Assembly: GCA_015060735.1 (NCBI GenBank)
Contig: SUXX01000004.1
Location: forward strand, 1 to 64,000
Direction of reading: 5' to 3'
Length of the DNA stretch: 64,000 nucleotides
Origin: Bacteroides sp.
GTDB lineage: Bacteria > Bacteroidota > Bacteroidia > Bacteroidales > Bacteroidaceae
Shown: piece after piece, positions 8,458 through 17,320 of the stretch
Position numbering within the stretch: the stretch's first letter is position 1
Layout of the letters: the number at the start of each line of letters is the position of its first letter
Notes under the pieces: generated by a model
Told to the model about the DNA's origin: nothing
Databases searched by the model: none
The model's input: the letters and a program-made list of their open reading frames with translations, nothing else
Position numbers and translations under genes: made by a program

Positions 8458-9990
8458 ATGGTAACAATAGCAATAGCAGTCGCATGCTTCGTCATAGGTG
8501 CAGGATTGTCGTACATGCTTTTCAAATACGGCTTGAGAAGCAAATACGACAACATCATCAAGGAGGCACAGACCGAAGCAGAAGTCATCAAGAAGAACAA
8601 ACTCTTGGAAGTAAAGGAAAAGTTCCTCAACAAGAAAGCCGATTTGGAAAAAGAAGTGGCCATCCGTAATCAAAAGATTCAGCAGGCCGAGAACAAGCTC
8701 AAGCAACGCGAGTTGGTACTGAACCAAAGACAGGAAGAAGTGCAACGCAAGCGTACAGAAGCCGAAGCCATCAAGGAAAACCTGGAGGCACAAATCGTTG
8801 TCATAGAAAAGAAAAAAGAAGAACTGGACAGACTCCACTCACAAGAACGTGAAAAACTCGAAGCTCTCTCCGGACTCTCGGCCGAAGAAGCCAAGGAACG
8901 CTTGATAGATTCTTTGAAAGAAGAAGCCAAGACCGAAGCGGCTTCGTACATCAATGACATCATGGACGATGCCAAGATGACTGCCAACAAGGAAGCCAAA
9001 CGTATCGTTATCCAGTCTATCCAGCGTGTAGCTACCGAAACGGCCATCGAAAACTCAGTAACCGTGTTCCACATCGACTCGGATGAAATCAAAGGACGCA
9101 TCATCGGTCGCGAAGGTCGTAACATCCGTGCCCTCGAAGCAGCAACCGGTGTAGAAATCGTAGTAGATGACACTCCCGAAGCCATCGTGCTTTCGGCGTT
9201 CGACCCTGTTCGTCGCGAAATTGCTCGTTTGGCCCTGCACCAACTGGTGACCGACGGACGTATCCACCCGGCACGCATCGAAGAAGTGGTAGCCAAAGTA
9301 AAGAAACAAGTAGAAGAAGAAATCATCGAAACCGGCAAGCGTACTACCATCGACCTTGGTATCCACGGCTTGCATCCGGAATTGATTCGCATCATCGGTA
9401 AGATGAAATACCGTTCATCATACGGACAGAACCTGTTGCAGCATGCTCGCGAAACAGCCAACCTCTGTGCTGTAATGGCTGCTGAGTTAGGATTAAACCC
9501 AAAGAAAGCAAAACGTGCCGGCTTGTTGCACGACATCGGCAAGGTGCCCGATGAAGAAGGCGAATTGCCACACGCATTGTATGGTATGAAGATTGCTGAA
9601 AAGTACAAGGAAAAGGCCGACATCTGCAACGCCATCGGTGCCCACCACGACGAAGTGGAAATGACCAGCCTGCTTGCTCCTATCGTGCAAGTGTGTGATG
9701 CCATCTCCGGTGCCCGTCCGGGAGCACGCCGCGAAATTGTGGAAGCCTACATCAAACGCCTTAACGACCTCGAACAATTGGCCATGTCTTATCCGGGTGT
9801 AACAAAAACCTATGCCATCCAGGCCGGTCGTGAACTTCGCGTCATCGTAGGTGCCGACAAGATTGACGACAAGCAGACCGAAAGCCTGTCTGCCGAAATC
9901 GCCAAGAAGATTCAAGACGAAATGACTTACCCGGGCCAGGTGAAGATTACCGTCATCCGCGAAACCCGATCCGTAAGTTTTGCCAAGTAA
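8458..9990 (+). CDS. rny: Ribonuclease Y
   Basis: 510-aa membrane-anchored endoribonuclease that initiates mRNA decay. Order: N-terminal transmembrane helix (1-25), long coiled coil (about 30-200), KH domain with the GxxG-type [14 protein letters not shown] (about 213-226), and HD domain with [12 protein letters not shown] (about 358-369) and GAHHDEVE. All catalytic residues are present and length is normal. Transcription probably comes through zapA and the hairpin at 8382-8442. Confidence 0.96.
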   Translation: MVTIAIAVACFVIGAGLSYMLFKYGLRSKYDNIIKEAQTEAEVIKKNKLLEVKEKFLNKKADLEKEVAIRNQKIQQAENKLKQRELVLNQRQEEVQRKRTEAEAIKENLEAQIVVIEKKKEELDRLHSQEREKLEALSGLSAEEAKERLIDSLKEEAKTEAASYINDIMDDAKMTANKEAKRIVIQSIQRVATETAIENSVTVFHIDSDEIKGRIIGREGRNIRALEAATGVEIVVDDTPEAIVLSAFDPVRREIARLALHQLVTDGRIHPARIEEVVAKVKKQVEEEIIETGKRTTIDLGIHGLHPELIRIIGKMKYRSSYGQNLLQHARETANLCAVMAAELGLNPKKAKRAGLLHDIGKVPDEEGELPHALYGMKIAEKYKEKADICNAIGAHHDEVEMTSLLAPIVQVCDAISGARPGARREIVEAYIKRLNDLEQLAMSYPGVTKTYAIQAGRELRVIVGADKIDDKQTESLSAEIAKKIQDEMTYPGQVKITVIRETRSVSFAK

Positions 9991-10013
9991 AGACAACAAC
10001 AAACAGATCCAAT

Positions 10014-10046
10014 AGTGTCATTCTGAGTAAAGCTCAGAATGACACT
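10014..10046. repeat. Short palindromic repeat A2, terminator-like
   Basis: A 14-bp perfect inverted repeat (AGTGTCATTCTGAG and its complement) around the loop TAAAG. The arm sequence equals the outer part of the longer A repeats, so this is a minimal version of that family. It lies between rny and the next gene and lacks a clear T-run. Confidence 0.8.
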
Positions 10047-10060
10047 TATTATATAAGACC

Positions 10061-11653
10061 ATGAAATTCCCTCTCCTTCTCCTCACTTTCCTATTCATTA
10101 CCGCTTGTACCTCCACCAACCGTAACTCAGAATGGGTGAAACAAGCAGAAGCACACTATAATGCAGGAAAAACAGACAGCGTACTGACCTACATCTATAA
10201 AATAAACGAAGAGAAGCTTGCAGAAGAAGAGCTACGCACCTTCCAACGAATTAAGTTCGCTACCTTCATACAAACCGAATCCGAAGGCTTCCGGCAAATG
10301 AGAGAACTAGCCGATTACTACCAACAACAGGAAGACACGACCCATCTGCAAACCCTACGGAAATCGCTCTTCCATAATTATAACTTTCGGGAGAAATACC
10401 CTCAGGCGGATTCCATCCTGAACGAAATACAACGAACCTACATTCATCAATGTGACTCCAACGGTATCCTTTGGACTTACTCCATGAAAGCCAGTCTCCA
10501 CGAATCGGTCGGAAGTATTGATTCTGCCTTGTACTACATAAACAAACGTATGACAGGCGAGAAAAACCTTTCCATACGCAAGTACCGCTATTACCAAAAG
10601 GCACAGCTATTGATGAAAACACAAGCTTACACCAAAGCTGAAGCCTTACTAGACTCAGCCAAAACCTTTGCACTGAACGAAAAGGATGAAGATTTCCTGT
10701 ATCATCTCTCTACGTACTATCACAAACTTTACACCGCACAAGGACAATATGCCAAAGCCCTGAAGACGATACAAGCATCACGAAAATACATGAAACGGAA
10801 AGATGCAGCTTCGCACAACCTTTACAAGGCACAGACCTTCGAACTGATGCATCGCGAAGACTCCGCTCAATATTATTATAAGGTGGTGGCCAAATCGGAG
10901 AATCTTTTTTTGGCTTCTGAGGCCATCTATCATCTTTCACGCTTGGCAGAAGCCGATGACAACCCGGAAAAAGCTTACCTTTATCATCAGGATGCCACGG
11001 GCTACATCGACCAAGTGTATCGGGCCTATCAATCGCAAGCCAAGAACAATGCTTTCAACGAGCTGAAGTGGCAAAGCGAGATAGACAATCTGAAAATCAG
11101 CCGACAACGATACATCATCATCGCCCTTTCGTTGGTGCTTGCCCTGTCTTTGCTGATTGCTTCGGGCACCATCCTCTTCCAACGAAAGAAACGCAAGGAG
11201 ATGAAAACCCGTCAATTTATGATAGAGAAAGAAAACCAGCTTCTACGTCAAGCCGAAGAATTGAGCCAGCTACGCGAAAAGGCATCCATGCTTCGAGAAG
11301 AGCTTATCCGAAGGATGGACGTTTTCAAGAAAGTACCTTCGCTACAAGAGGAACCAATAGAAGACAAGCAATCCATCAGCCTAACCAAAGAAGACTGGAA
11401 GGAAATCAAGTCTTTGCTCGATAGCCAATACGACCAATTCACGACCCGACTTAAAAAAGCTATCCCAGAACTGAACACTTCGGACATCCAGTTCTGTTGC
11501 TTACTGAAAGTGAACATCAGCATGCAAGACTTGGCGAACATCTATCACATCAACAAGGAATCAATCAGTAGGAGAAAGCAACGCATCAAGGCTAAAATCG
11601 GAGCCGAACTACTGAAAGAAAACACTTTAGACGAATTCATCCAACATTTCTAG
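10061..11653 (+). CDS. Membrane-anchored TPR-HTH regulator
   Basis: 530 aa. The lipobox-like signal FLFITAC has Cys16; TPR-like helical repeats (about 25-330) should be periplasmic; a transmembrane helix follows at about 350-372; then a cytoplasmic coiled coil (380-430) and a C-terminal DNA-binding-like domain (about 455-530) with the helix-turn-helix MQDLANIYHINKESISRRK. This architecture is frequent in Bacteroidales next to beta-propeller lipoproteins, as here (2-bp gap). The signal and the target genes are unknown. If Cys16 is really lipidated, the N-terminus would be tethered to a membrane while the C-terminus is cytoplasmic; the N-terminal helix may instead be a plain signal anchor. Confidence 0.8.
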   Translation: MKFPLLLLTFLFITACTSTNRNSEWVKQAEAHYNAGKTDSVLTYIYKINEEKLAEEELRTFQRIKFATFIQTESEGFRQMRELADYYQQQEDTTHLQTLRKSLFHNYNFREKYPQADSILNEIQRTYIHQCDSNGILWTYSMKASLHESVGSIDSALYYINKRMTGEKNLSIRKYRYYQKAQLLMKTQAYTKAEALLDSAKTFALNEKDEDFLYHLSTYYHKLYTAQGQYAKALKTIQASRKYMKRKDAASHNLYKAQTFELMHREDSAQYYYKVVAKSENLFLASEAIYHLSRLAEADDNPEKAYLYHQDATGYIDQVYRAYQSQAKNNAFNELKWQSEIDNLKISRQRYIIIALSLVLALSLLIASGTILFQRKKRKEMKTRQFMIEKENQLLRQAEELSQLREKASMLREELIRRMDVFKKVPSLQEEPIEDKQSISLTKEDWKEIKSLLDSQYDQFTTRLKKAIPELNTSDIQFCCLLKVNISMQDLANIYHINKESISRRKQRIKAKIGAELLKENTLDEFIQHF

Positions 11654-11654
11654 C

Positions 11655-12884
11655 ATGAGAAAAATGATGATATACCTAATGATACTGATGACCTTGCCCG
11701 CTTGCCAGCCATCCGTCCACCAAGCACCTGCCACCATGTGGGAGGAACTTCCTATCGTGGCCGAACGGATGGATGTGAACGGACATCCGCTCATCGTATG
11801 CCATCCCGAGAAACTGACGGACAGCATCCGGATTCCCCTCAGCCAACTGGTAGAAGATCTTGAAATCGTCCGTTTGGAGAACAAGGATGAAGCCTACGTA
11901 CGCAACACCAGCATCCGCGTATCCGACAATTACATTCTCATACATAGCAACCGGAATATGCCTTTCAAGCTATTCGACCGTCAGGGAAAGTTCGTTTGCG
12001 ACATCGGTTCAGTAAGCAGTCTGCCCGGTGGATACTCACAAATATACGACTTCCAGTTGGACGAGGCACACAACCGCATCTATCTGATGCCATGGAATGC
12101 CACCGAACTGAAAGTTTACGACCTGCAAGGTCATGTACAACCCTCCATCCCTTTAAACAGCCCCGATGAGAAACCATGGGAATTGCCGAAATCCATCTTC
12201 CATGTGGATGGCGGCAAGCAAGAAGTGACCGTCTTTACCCTTCCGTGGGAAAACAATCCCCGTATGGTATGGGTACAGGACTTCCAAGGCCGTGTACTGA
12301 AGGAACAAGCACCCACTCCATTCAACTTGACAAACACATACAACTACGAAATCCATCACAACTACAACACACCGTATTTTGATTTCTCCCTGCTGGACTT
12401 CGCTCCACAAAAAGAAGATACACTTTATCATTACGAATCGGCTACCAACCGACTTCTCCCCGCTTTCACATTGCATTTTCCCGAAGGAAAAATACAAATT
12501 CACGACCATCAGGAACTGTCCACTTGCTTCATCGGCACCATCATTGGACGGATGGAAGAGATAGGACTTACCACCACCGAAACACGTGACCACATTGATT
12601 TCATCGTGGACAAGCGGACACTTCGTGGCGGACGTTACCAAGTGTACAACGACTTTTTGGGGAACACCCCGGTATATTGGCTGGACGAGTCTCGCCATGG
12701 ATATTATGCCCGCAATCTCTCACCCGTCATGTTGAAAACCAACTTGGAAGAATCACTTCGTCGGAGCGACCTCACCCCAGCCATACGCCAAAAGGTTATG
12801 CACTTGCTTGAAAGCATCGATGTGGAAAGAGACAACAACTACCTGATGATTGGGAAACTGAAACAACACACCCATAAACAATAA
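11655..12884 (+). CDS. 6-bladed beta-propeller lipoprotein
   Basis: 409 aa with a lipoprotein signal (LMILMTLPACQ, Cys17). The remainder resembles the Bacteroidales 6-bladed beta-propeller family, with recurring blade motifs such as KLFDRQGKFVCDIG and LKVYDLQGHVQ. It starts 2 bp after the TPR-HTH gene, so the two are one operon. Ligand and role are unknown; surface exposure is inferred from the family. Confidence 0.82.
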   Translation: MRKMMIYLMILMTLPACQPSVHQAPATMWEELPIVAERMDVNGHPLIVCHPEKLTDSIRIPLSQLVEDLEIVRLENKDEAYVRNTSIRVSDNYILIHSNRNMPFKLFDRQGKFVCDIGSVSSLPGGYSQIYDFQLDEAHNRIYLMPWNATELKVYDLQGHVQPSIPLNSPDEKPWELPKSIFHVDGGKQEVTVFTLPWENNPRMVWVQDFQGRVLKEQAPTPFNLTNTYNYEIHHNYNTPYFDFSLLDFAPQKEDTLYHYESATNRLLPAFTLHFPEGKIQIHDHQELSTCFIGTIIGRMEEIGLTTTETRDHIDFIVDKRTLRGGRYQVYNDFLGNTPVYWLDESRHGYYARNLSPVMLKTNLEESLRRSDLTPAIRQKVMHLLESIDVERDNNYLMIGKLKQHTHKQ

Positions 12885-12997
12885 ATAAAAATCTGCTTTC
12901 ACCCTTCAAATCCATTGAAGCACACCCCCTTACGCTGAAGGCAGACATTCTCCATCCTTCAGCCTCCTTTCAACCCTCTTCCTTGGCACCGTTTTTG

Positions 12998-13066
12998 CAA
13001 ATGTACATCTACAAAAACGTCTTTTTACTGATTATCAGCGATTTGTAAAATTCAAATGTACATCTA
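12998..13066 (+). promoter_or_regulatory. Pair of 14-bp direct repeats upstream of a -7 box
   Basis: CAAATGTACATCTA occurs at 12998-13011 and again at 13053-13066. The core ATGTACAT is itself palindromic. Both copies lie upstream of the promoter at 13077-13103, where an activator could bind. Confidence 0.5.
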
Positions 13067-13076
13067 TATCCGATGC

Positions 13077-13103
13077 TTGTCACGACTGAAATCCTTAATT
13101 TTG
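13077..13103 (+). promoter_or_regulatory. Promoter of the second propeller gene
   Basis: -7 TAATTTTG at 13096-13103 with a TTG at 13077-13079; the spacing (16 bp) is shorter than usual, which fits an activator-dependent promoter. Confidence 0.6.
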
Positions 13104-13132
13104 TAGCATCAAACTAATCAACAAATAATACA

Positions 13133-14377
13133 ATGATGAAAAAGTACTATTTAATCCTAACGTGCTTTGCCCTCTGTGCTTGTGGAAGTGGCAATACCAA
13201 GCAACAAGCATCCGCTACCGATAAAAATGTAACGGAAGAAAATTCTAACGAGCAAGTTTCTTCCCCTAAAGAACAAGTTTGGTATGATGGAGAAATCCCC
13301 ATCATCTTCGATGCGTACAAGGATTATCCCATCACCGACATTAAGCTAAGCGAACTGGCCGATGCGGAATATATCGCATTGGAATCAACCGATGAGTCAG
13401 TACTTCGCCTGATAGGTACATGCCAAGGCAACGAATACCTACTGACCGATGATTACATCTACCTGGAAGACAGACAAGAGGAAATCTTTATCTTTACCCG
13501 TGAAGGAAAGTTCGTCCGCAAAATCAATCGCCGAGGCGGAGGTCCGGAAGAATATGCATGGATTGGTAGCTTTGCCGCCGACCCCAAACATAATGAAATC
13601 TTTGTGCAAGATCCTTTTTCCGCATCCGACCGTAAAGGAAAATCCGGAAAGACATACGTCTATGACATGGAAGGTAACTATAAAAGACATTTCAAAAACT
13701 ATGCTTCGGAAATTGTCATCCTGAGCGACTCCTTGCTCTTAAATCACTTCCAATACAATCCCGGCGGGCCACGTTATTCCGTTGTTCGTAAAAGCGATGG
13801 AAGCGAAGTAAAGAAACTACCCATCCGATTCCCAACCAAACTTCCACACGATAGTGAAGGACGATTGGGATACGGAAAATTGATAACCAGTCCACAAGGT
13901 GCATTCATGTCACACCTGGGCAACGACACCGTATTCGAAATCAAACGTGATGATTTGAGTGTACGCCCACGAATCATCGACAAGAGTGATTATCCCACAA
14001 CCTTTGCCCAAGCACACCCTACACTGGAAACTTCCCGTTACTTAATATTCTATATCCTTTGTAGCCATAACTACAAACCACACGTAGATCAGCATTTCTA
14101 CATCTACGACAAGAAAGAACGCCAAATCTATCAGATGAAGGACTATAACGACAACGCCTATTGGGTTTTAATGGATGATTATCCGCATGTCACCAATTGG
14201 GAAAAGACACAGAACACGAACATAGCCGTCCGTACCCGTTCCATATATGCTGTACTTGAAGGAGAAGGAAAACATGGCGACAAAGCCATCAACAACCTTG
14301 CCAACTCATTGTCAGAAGACGACAACCCGATTCTTCAAGTGATGATATTCCACGATGTGGAAAGTGTGAAGCGATAA
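13133..14377 (+). CDS. 6-bladed beta-propeller lipoprotein
   Basis: 414 aa. Lipobox LTCFALCACGSG, then a low-complexity Ser/Gln/Glu linker (about 20-50), then propeller blades with IFIFTREGKFVRKINRRG and YVYDMEGNYKRHF. It is paralogous in type to the 11655 gene. It has its own promoter, probably regulated by the neighbouring TPR-HTH protein. Function unknown. Confidence 0.82.
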   Translation: MMKKYYLILTCFALCACGSGNTKQQASATDKNVTEENSNEQVSSPKEQVWYDGEIPIIFDAYKDYPITDIKLSELADAEYIALESTDESVLRLIGTCQGNEYLLTDDYIYLEDRQEEIFIFTREGKFVRKINRRGGGPEEYAWIGSFAADPKHNEIFVQDPFSASDRKGKSGKTYVYDMEGNYKRHFKNYASEIVILSDSLLLNHFQYNPGGPRYSVVRKSDGSEVKKLPIRFPTKLPHDSEGRLGYGKLITSPQGAFMSHLGNDTVFEIKRDDLSVRPRIIDKSDYPTTFAQAHPTLETSRYLIFYILCSHNYKPHVDQHFYIYDKKERQIYQMKDYNDNAYWVLMDDYPHVTNWEKTQNTNIAVRTRSIYAVLEGEGKHGDKAINNLANSLSEDDNPILQVMIFHDVESVKR

Positions 14378-14434
14378 GAGGCATTGTTATATAACAATTA
14401 TTCTATCATGCTTTTCTTCAAGAAGAATAAATAG

Positions 14435-14522
14435 TCCGTAATACTTTGTATATTTGTCCGAAGTATTTCGAATAATTATCCGTAATACTATGAACAATTA
14501 TACGAAATATTATGGACGAACA
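14435..14522 (+). repeat. Four tandem 22-bp iteron-like repeats
   Basis: Units begin at 14435, 14457, 14479 and 14501, exactly 22 bp apart, each starting TMCGWARTAYT followed by an AT-rich 11-bp spacer. The first half of each unit is conserved and the second half is not, which suggests protein-binding sites on one face of the helix. The 322-bp gap 14378-14699 holds no convincing gene other than this array and the promoter at 14664-14694. Confidence 0.65.
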
Positions 14523-14663
14523 ATTCTTCAGCTAACAAATTCATATTCAAAGGCATGCTGACCACTTTATCTGTATATCCTTAGCGATTACCATCCATTT
14601 ATGACTTGTAGTCCGTGCGAAGATGTAATTTGCATTTCACTCCATTTATTCTTTGATAAATCG

Positions 14664-14694
14664 TTTGTATTTCGACAAAAAAGCCATACTTTTG
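14664..14694 (+). promoter_or_regulatory. Promoter of the second TPR-HTH gene
   Basis: -33 TTTG (14664-14667) and -7 TACTTTTG (14687-14694) are 19 bp apart, the consensus spacing. The ATG at 14700 begins 5 bp later, implying a leaderless transcript. Confidence 0.75.
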
Positions 14695-14699
14695 TATGT

Positions 14700-16457
14700 A
14701 TGAAAACTAGATTCTCTTTACTTTTCATATTGCTGATTATCGGATGGAGCAGCTGTACAGACCGCCCCTGCTATCCCCTTGCCATGCAAGAAGCTGAAAG
14801 CTACATGAATAGCCGTCCTGATAGTGCCCTCTACCTTCTTGAAAGTTTGACAGACAGCATCTCGTCTTTCCCCGAAGAAACCCGCATGTATTATCATTTG
14901 CTTTGCATCCAGGCCAAAGACAAGCAATATATCGAGCACACCAGCGATTCGCTGATTAATCGCATCGTGAAATTCTACGAAGGCCACGACGATGTAGACA
15001 AACGGATGATGGCCTATTATTATCAAGGCAGCACCTATCGCGACATGAACGATGCTCCCCGAGCCTTGAAAGCTTTTCAACAAGCGGTGGATGTGAGTAC
15101 GCAATACAATGTGTTACTACCTAAGGCTTACAACCAAATGGGAAGTTTGTTTATGTACCAAGGCCTGTATGACGAGGCGATAAAAATAAATCGAAAGAAT
15201 ATAGAGCTTTATACTAAATTAGGGCAACCCAACAAAACCTCGTATGCTTTAAGAGATATTGCACGAATGTATAGCATGAAAGAAGCATCCGACAGTACTT
15301 TACATTATTACAATAGAGCATGCGATGCAGCATTGGCAGATAAGGACTCAGCCAGATATTATAGCATTTTCAGTGAAATGGGAACATATTTTTATCAAAT
15401 TGGAAAAATAAACTCTGCAAAACAAATTCTATTAGATGCAATTCTTCAAAATGAGATAAAAAATAAAGTGCATATTTATTTCACACTAGCCTATATTTAC
15501 ACCGATCTTCAGTTATTGGATTCAGCTCAATATTATTACAAAAAAACTCTAGAATGCAACGATTTAAAAAACAGCTATTATAGCTACAGAAATTTATTTT
15601 CCCTAAACAAAGAGCAGGGTAACCACCAATCAGCCATTACATACATCGAAAAAGCATTACAGCTAAAAGATAGTATTGACACCATAACCCAAACAGAAGC
15701 TATTGCCAAAATCAATTCACTCTATAACTATCAACACACGGAGGCAGAAAATTCTCAATTAAAATTAGATACTGAAAGACAAAAGAATTGGTTATTAACC
15801 TTATCTTTATTCTCTTTGCTTGTCATCTCACTTTGCGTATATCTTATACTTTACCACAAACAAAAGAGAACTGAAATCATACTTGAACAAAAGAGAAGGG
15901 AACAGATAGAGCAAGAAAAATACGACAATAGTTTAGCTGCAATACGGGATAATGAAACTAAAATTGCAGAATTAGATAAGCTGTTAAATAAAGCCACAAC
16001 GGAGAACGACCTTCTAAAACAAGAGCTATTACAAGTTCAAAAGAGAAAATTGGAAGCAAAAAACGAAGAAATAATACAATACAAGAAAGAACAAGAGCTG
16101 CTTTTTGCCGAATTTAAAAAATCTGAGCTCTACAAAGAAATATGGCTAGCATCAAATAGTGAAGAAGCAAACTTAGGTTTAACCAAATCTCCAGAAAAAT
16201 GGGTTTCGATACAAGAAAATATAGACCTCATTTTTCCTCATTTTACTAAAAGGATTAAAGACGTTTACACTTCTTTATCTGAAACAGAACTACAAGTATG
16301 CTGGTTGACAAAAATTGGTATTTCTCCTTCAGGCATAGCAAGAGTATTAAACTTAAGTAAACAAGCCATAACCAATATTCGAACTAGACTAACCAAAAAG
16401 ATGAGAATCAAAGAAAACAATTGGAATAATTTCGATCATTTCATCGAAGAAATGTAA
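14700..16457 (+). CDS. Membrane-anchored TPR-HTH regulator, mosaic composition
   Basis: 585 aa from MKTRFSLLF (an in-frame ATG at 14601 lies upstream of the promoter and is rejected). Lipoprotein-like signal (LLIIGWSSC), TPR array (about 25-340), transmembrane helix (about 363-385), coiled coil (390-490) and a C-terminal HTH (ISPSGIARVLNLSKQAITNIRTRL). Same architecture as the 10061 gene. Base composition changes within the gene: up to about 15180 it looks like the host, afterwards it is strongly AT-rich with many AAA, ATA and TTA codons, suggesting recombination that replaced the 3' two thirds. It precedes a beta-barrel and lipoproteins that it may control. Confidence 0.8.
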   Translation: MKTRFSLLFILLIIGWSSCTDRPCYPLAMQEAESYMNSRPDSALYLLESLTDSISSFPEETRMYYHLLCIQAKDKQYIEHTSDSLINRIVKFYEGHDDVDKRMMAYYYQGSTYRDMNDAPRALKAFQQAVDVSTQYNVLLPKAYNQMGSLFMYQGLYDEAIKINRKNIELYTKLGQPNKTSYALRDIARMYSMKEASDSTLHYYNRACDAALADKDSARYYSIFSEMGTYFYQIGKINSAKQILLDAILQNEIKNKVHIYFTLAYIYTDLQLLDSAQYYYKKTLECNDLKNSYYSYRNLFSLNKEQGNHQSAITYIEKALQLKDSIDTITQTEAIAKINSLYNYQHTEAENSQLKLDTERQKNWLLTLSLFSLLVISLCVYLILYHKQKRTEIILEQKRREQIEQEKYDNSLAAIRDNETKIAELDKLLNKATTENDLLKQELLQVQKRKLEAKNEEIIQYKKEQELLFAEFKKSELYKEIWLASNSEEANLGLTKSPEKWVSIQENIDLIFPHFTKRIKDVYTSLSETELQVCWLTKIGISPSGIARVLNLSKQAITNIRTRLTKKMRIKENNWNNFDHFIEEM

Positions 16458-16479
16458 TTTCTCCCTCGAATTCCCTCAA

Positions 16480-16527
16480 TTGTGTACTCTTGTGTACCCA
16501 ATTATATGCTATCTGACCTTACCTTTG
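16480..16527 (+). promoter_or_regulatory. Promoter with paired TTGTGTAC sites
   Basis: TTGTGTAC occurs at 16480-16487 and 16490-16497, one helical turn apart, just before a -7 TACCTTTG at 16520-16527 that lacks a -33 TTTG. This arrangement suggests activator control of the 16634 gene. Confidence 0.5.
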
Positions 16528-16633
16528 TATTGTAACAAAGAAATTATTTAGATTACATGCAAGATTATAGCATACTCATTATTTATAAAAAGAGAACATT
16601 AAAACACACATGTCAAACTAAAACAAAGGTTTT

Positions 16634-17167
16634 ATGAAAAGGATTGTATTTATCGCATTGCTACTCCTGACGGTATCGGCTCATGCCCAATTCCATTTGG
16701 GGGTTAAAGGTGGGGTCAGCATAACAAACATGAATGACAGACATGAAGGAGCCGTAGCCGGATGGTATATTGGACCGACAGCAGAATTCACCTTCCCTAT
16801 TTTAGGCTTAGGTATAGATGCTGCTGCGGTATATCATAAAGTTGATTACTCTCAAAAAGACACTATGGAAGAATCACAAAGCATTGAAATACCCGTTCGC
16901 TTAAAATATTCGTTTGGACTTGGACGTACCTTGGGTGGATTCATAGCTGCAGGACCACAATTTACATTCCTATTCAACGATGATTACTGTAATGATTTTG
17001 CTACCAGTCTAAACGCATCAGCCGGAGTAAAGCTATTTAAACATCTACAAGCAGAAATCGGATATTTGTTTCCTTTAGGCCGAACTATAGATCAATTAAT
17101 GCTAGGAGGTTCACCTAAAAAGGTCAAAAGAAAAGGCTGGCAACTCTCATTAGCGTATTTCTTTTGA
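16634..17167 (+). CDS. Outer-membrane beta-barrel protein (porin-like family)
   Basis: 177 aa. A cleavable signal peptide (VSAHAQ) is followed by alternating beta-strands typical of small 8-stranded barrels (FHLGVKGGVSITNMND start, aromatic C-terminal strand WQLSLAYFF). The final Phe fits BAM-dependent insertion. No substrate can be assigned. It follows the TPR-HTH gene with a 176-bp gap holding its promoter. Confidence 0.82.
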   Translation: MKRIVFIALLLLTVSAHAQFHLGVKGGVSITNMNDRHEGAVAGWYIGPTAEFTFPILGLGIDAAAVYHKVDYSQKDTMEESQSIEIPVRLKYSFGLGRTLGGFIAAGPQFTFLFNDDYCNDFATSLNASAGVKLFKHLQAEIGYLFPLGRTIDQLMLGGSPKKVKRKGWQLSLAYFF

Positions 17168-17196
17168 TTAACTCATACACATACACCGAGAATGAC

Positions 17197-17261
17197 TTGG
17201 ATTTTCCAATAATTTTCTTATTTTTGTAGCCATCCTAGTTTCGTAAAAGGACTAGGATGGC
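17197..17261 (+). promoter_or_regulatory. Consensus promoter with hairpin at the transcript start
   Basis: TTG (17197-17199) and -7 TATTTTTG (17219-17226) are 19 bp apart. Directly after the -7 box, GCCATCCTAGT (17229-17239) pairs perfectly with ACTAGGATGGC (17251-17261). Depending on the exact start site the hairpin would cap the 5' end of the mRNA of the 17321 gene. Confidence 0.6.
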
Positions 17262-17320
17262 GACAAAAAGAAAAATAAGAGACTAAAAAGACATTATTAT
17301 TAACTAATCAAACCAGCCCT

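Noticed and set aside
12885..13132. NVEALA-type secreted peptide gene beside the propeller proteins
   Set aside because: The only small frame here (MYIYKNVFLLIISDL) lacks the motif and lies over the direct repeats.
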